Assembly (NCBI RefSeq): GCF_002025705.1
Contig: NZ_CP018846.1
Coordinates: 3,587,501 to 3,651,500, forward strand
Direction: 5' to 3'
DNA from: Pseudomonas putida
GTDB taxonomy: Bacteria > Pseudomonadota > Gammaproteobacteria > Pseudomonadales > Pseudomonadaceae
DNA: 64,000 nucleotides
Shown: positions 63,749 through 64,000 of the stretch, one piece after another
Layout of the letters: every line of letters begins with the position of its first letter
How positions within the stretch are numbered: position 1 is the first letter of the stretch
The notes under the pieces: generated by a model
Told to the model about the DNA's origin: nothing
Databases searched by the model: none
Seen by the model: the letters and a program-made list of their open reading frames with translations, nothing else
Made by a program: the position numbers and the translations under genes

Positions 63749-64000
63749 ATGCCGCATCCGGCCACGGAGGGCGGCGCATGCATGGAGAAAGCCATGGTCG
63801 AAGCTACCGAGAAGCAGCTCGGCCTGCTCTGGCACTTCGCTGAGCGATCTGACCGTCGCAGGCCGCACCACTTCCTCACCAGTCCAGAGTACGACGTCTC
63901 GAATACCGGGCAACGCCTGAAGGCAAGCAGTTTGCGCTATCCAAGCTGCCACCGCCGCCGCCTCCGCGAAAGTACACCAGATTCGATGCCTACCTCGATG
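63749..64000 (+). CDS. possible partial gene running off the right edge
   Basis: An open frame from ATG 63749 reads MPHPATEGGACMEKAMVEAT and continues to the edge. A second frame (from about 63853) also stays open and ends in a Pro-rich PPPPPPRKYTRFDAYLD. The GC content returns to core-like values. Neither frame has a strong ribosome-binding site, so the real gene cannot be fixed here. Confidence 0.3.
   Translation, partial: MPHPATEGGACMEKAMVEATEKQLGLLWHFAERSDRRRPHHFLTSPEYDVSNTGQRLKASSLRYPSCHRRRLRESTPDSMPTSM

Overview
The window reads as a chromosomal segment of a Pseudomonas putida group bacterium. The basis is high-GC coding, the complete thrS-infC-rpmI-rplT-pheS-pheT-ihfA-merR block in Pseudomonas order, DUF1654, DUF3077 and PA2778-type proteins, an RsmE-like CsrA protein, and the palindromic REP repeats typical of P. 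putida. No search tools were used; family names come from motif recognition.

Layout. 1-6.7 kb: a truncated ProQ-like gene, a large autotransporter with a Pro-Val-Glu/Gln repeat linker, DUF1737 and DUF2167 genes, a strongly structured intergenic element (5466-5581) and three small DUF3077/DUF6124-like genes. 6.7-14.6 kb: an accessory, defence-like stretch ending at a tRNA-Pro gene. It holds an AAA ATPase, a PLD-fold protein, a ScoMcrA-like/DUF3883 putative nuclease, a decayed IS481 transposase, and an AT-rich pair of a GHKL (MutL/MORC-like) ATPase and a cytosine-C5 methyltransferase. 14.7-22.2 kb: the conserved translation and IHF block on the minus strand. 22.5-34.2 kb: a cold-shock protein, an I78-type inhibitor lipoprotein, nucleoside hydrolase, the ribose operon rbsBACRKD with an RbsR-type operator, periplasmic asparaginase/glutaminase, a DUF1654 gene behind a LexA box, and an HD-domain alarmone hydrolase-like gene. 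34.3-50.8 kb: two tRNA-Val genes, puuB, a C39-peptidase-like lipoprotein without catalytic residues, a TerC-family protein, nhaR, sstT, yceH, ahpC/ahpF, gor, galU, a TsdBA-like cytochrome pair, small conserved genes and a nitronate monooxygenase. 50.9-59.4 kb: modABC behind a ModE-like site, topoisomerase IB, rsmE, a histidine kinase/KaiC-like/receiver operon, tRNA-Leu and DoxX. 59.6-64 kb: an IS3-family element, a PL7 (alginate lyase-like) gene behind a canonical LexA box, a 3' fragment of tRNA-Cys that looks like an integration scar, and AT-rich accessory genes running off the window.

How the parts fit: most of the window is ordinary core metabolism. ahpC/ahpF and gor serve peroxide and thiol defence. 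rbs, nucleoside hydrolase, ansB, puuB and mod handle nutrient uptake and salvage. The novelty sits in two accessory zones. The first is the tRNA-Pro-linked cluster, whose GHKL ATPase plus methyltransferase resembles the MutL/MORC-type modules known from restriction-modification loci. The second is the tRNA-Cys-linked right end. The kinase-KaiC-receiver operon and the SOS-box/PL7 arrangement are also worth attention.
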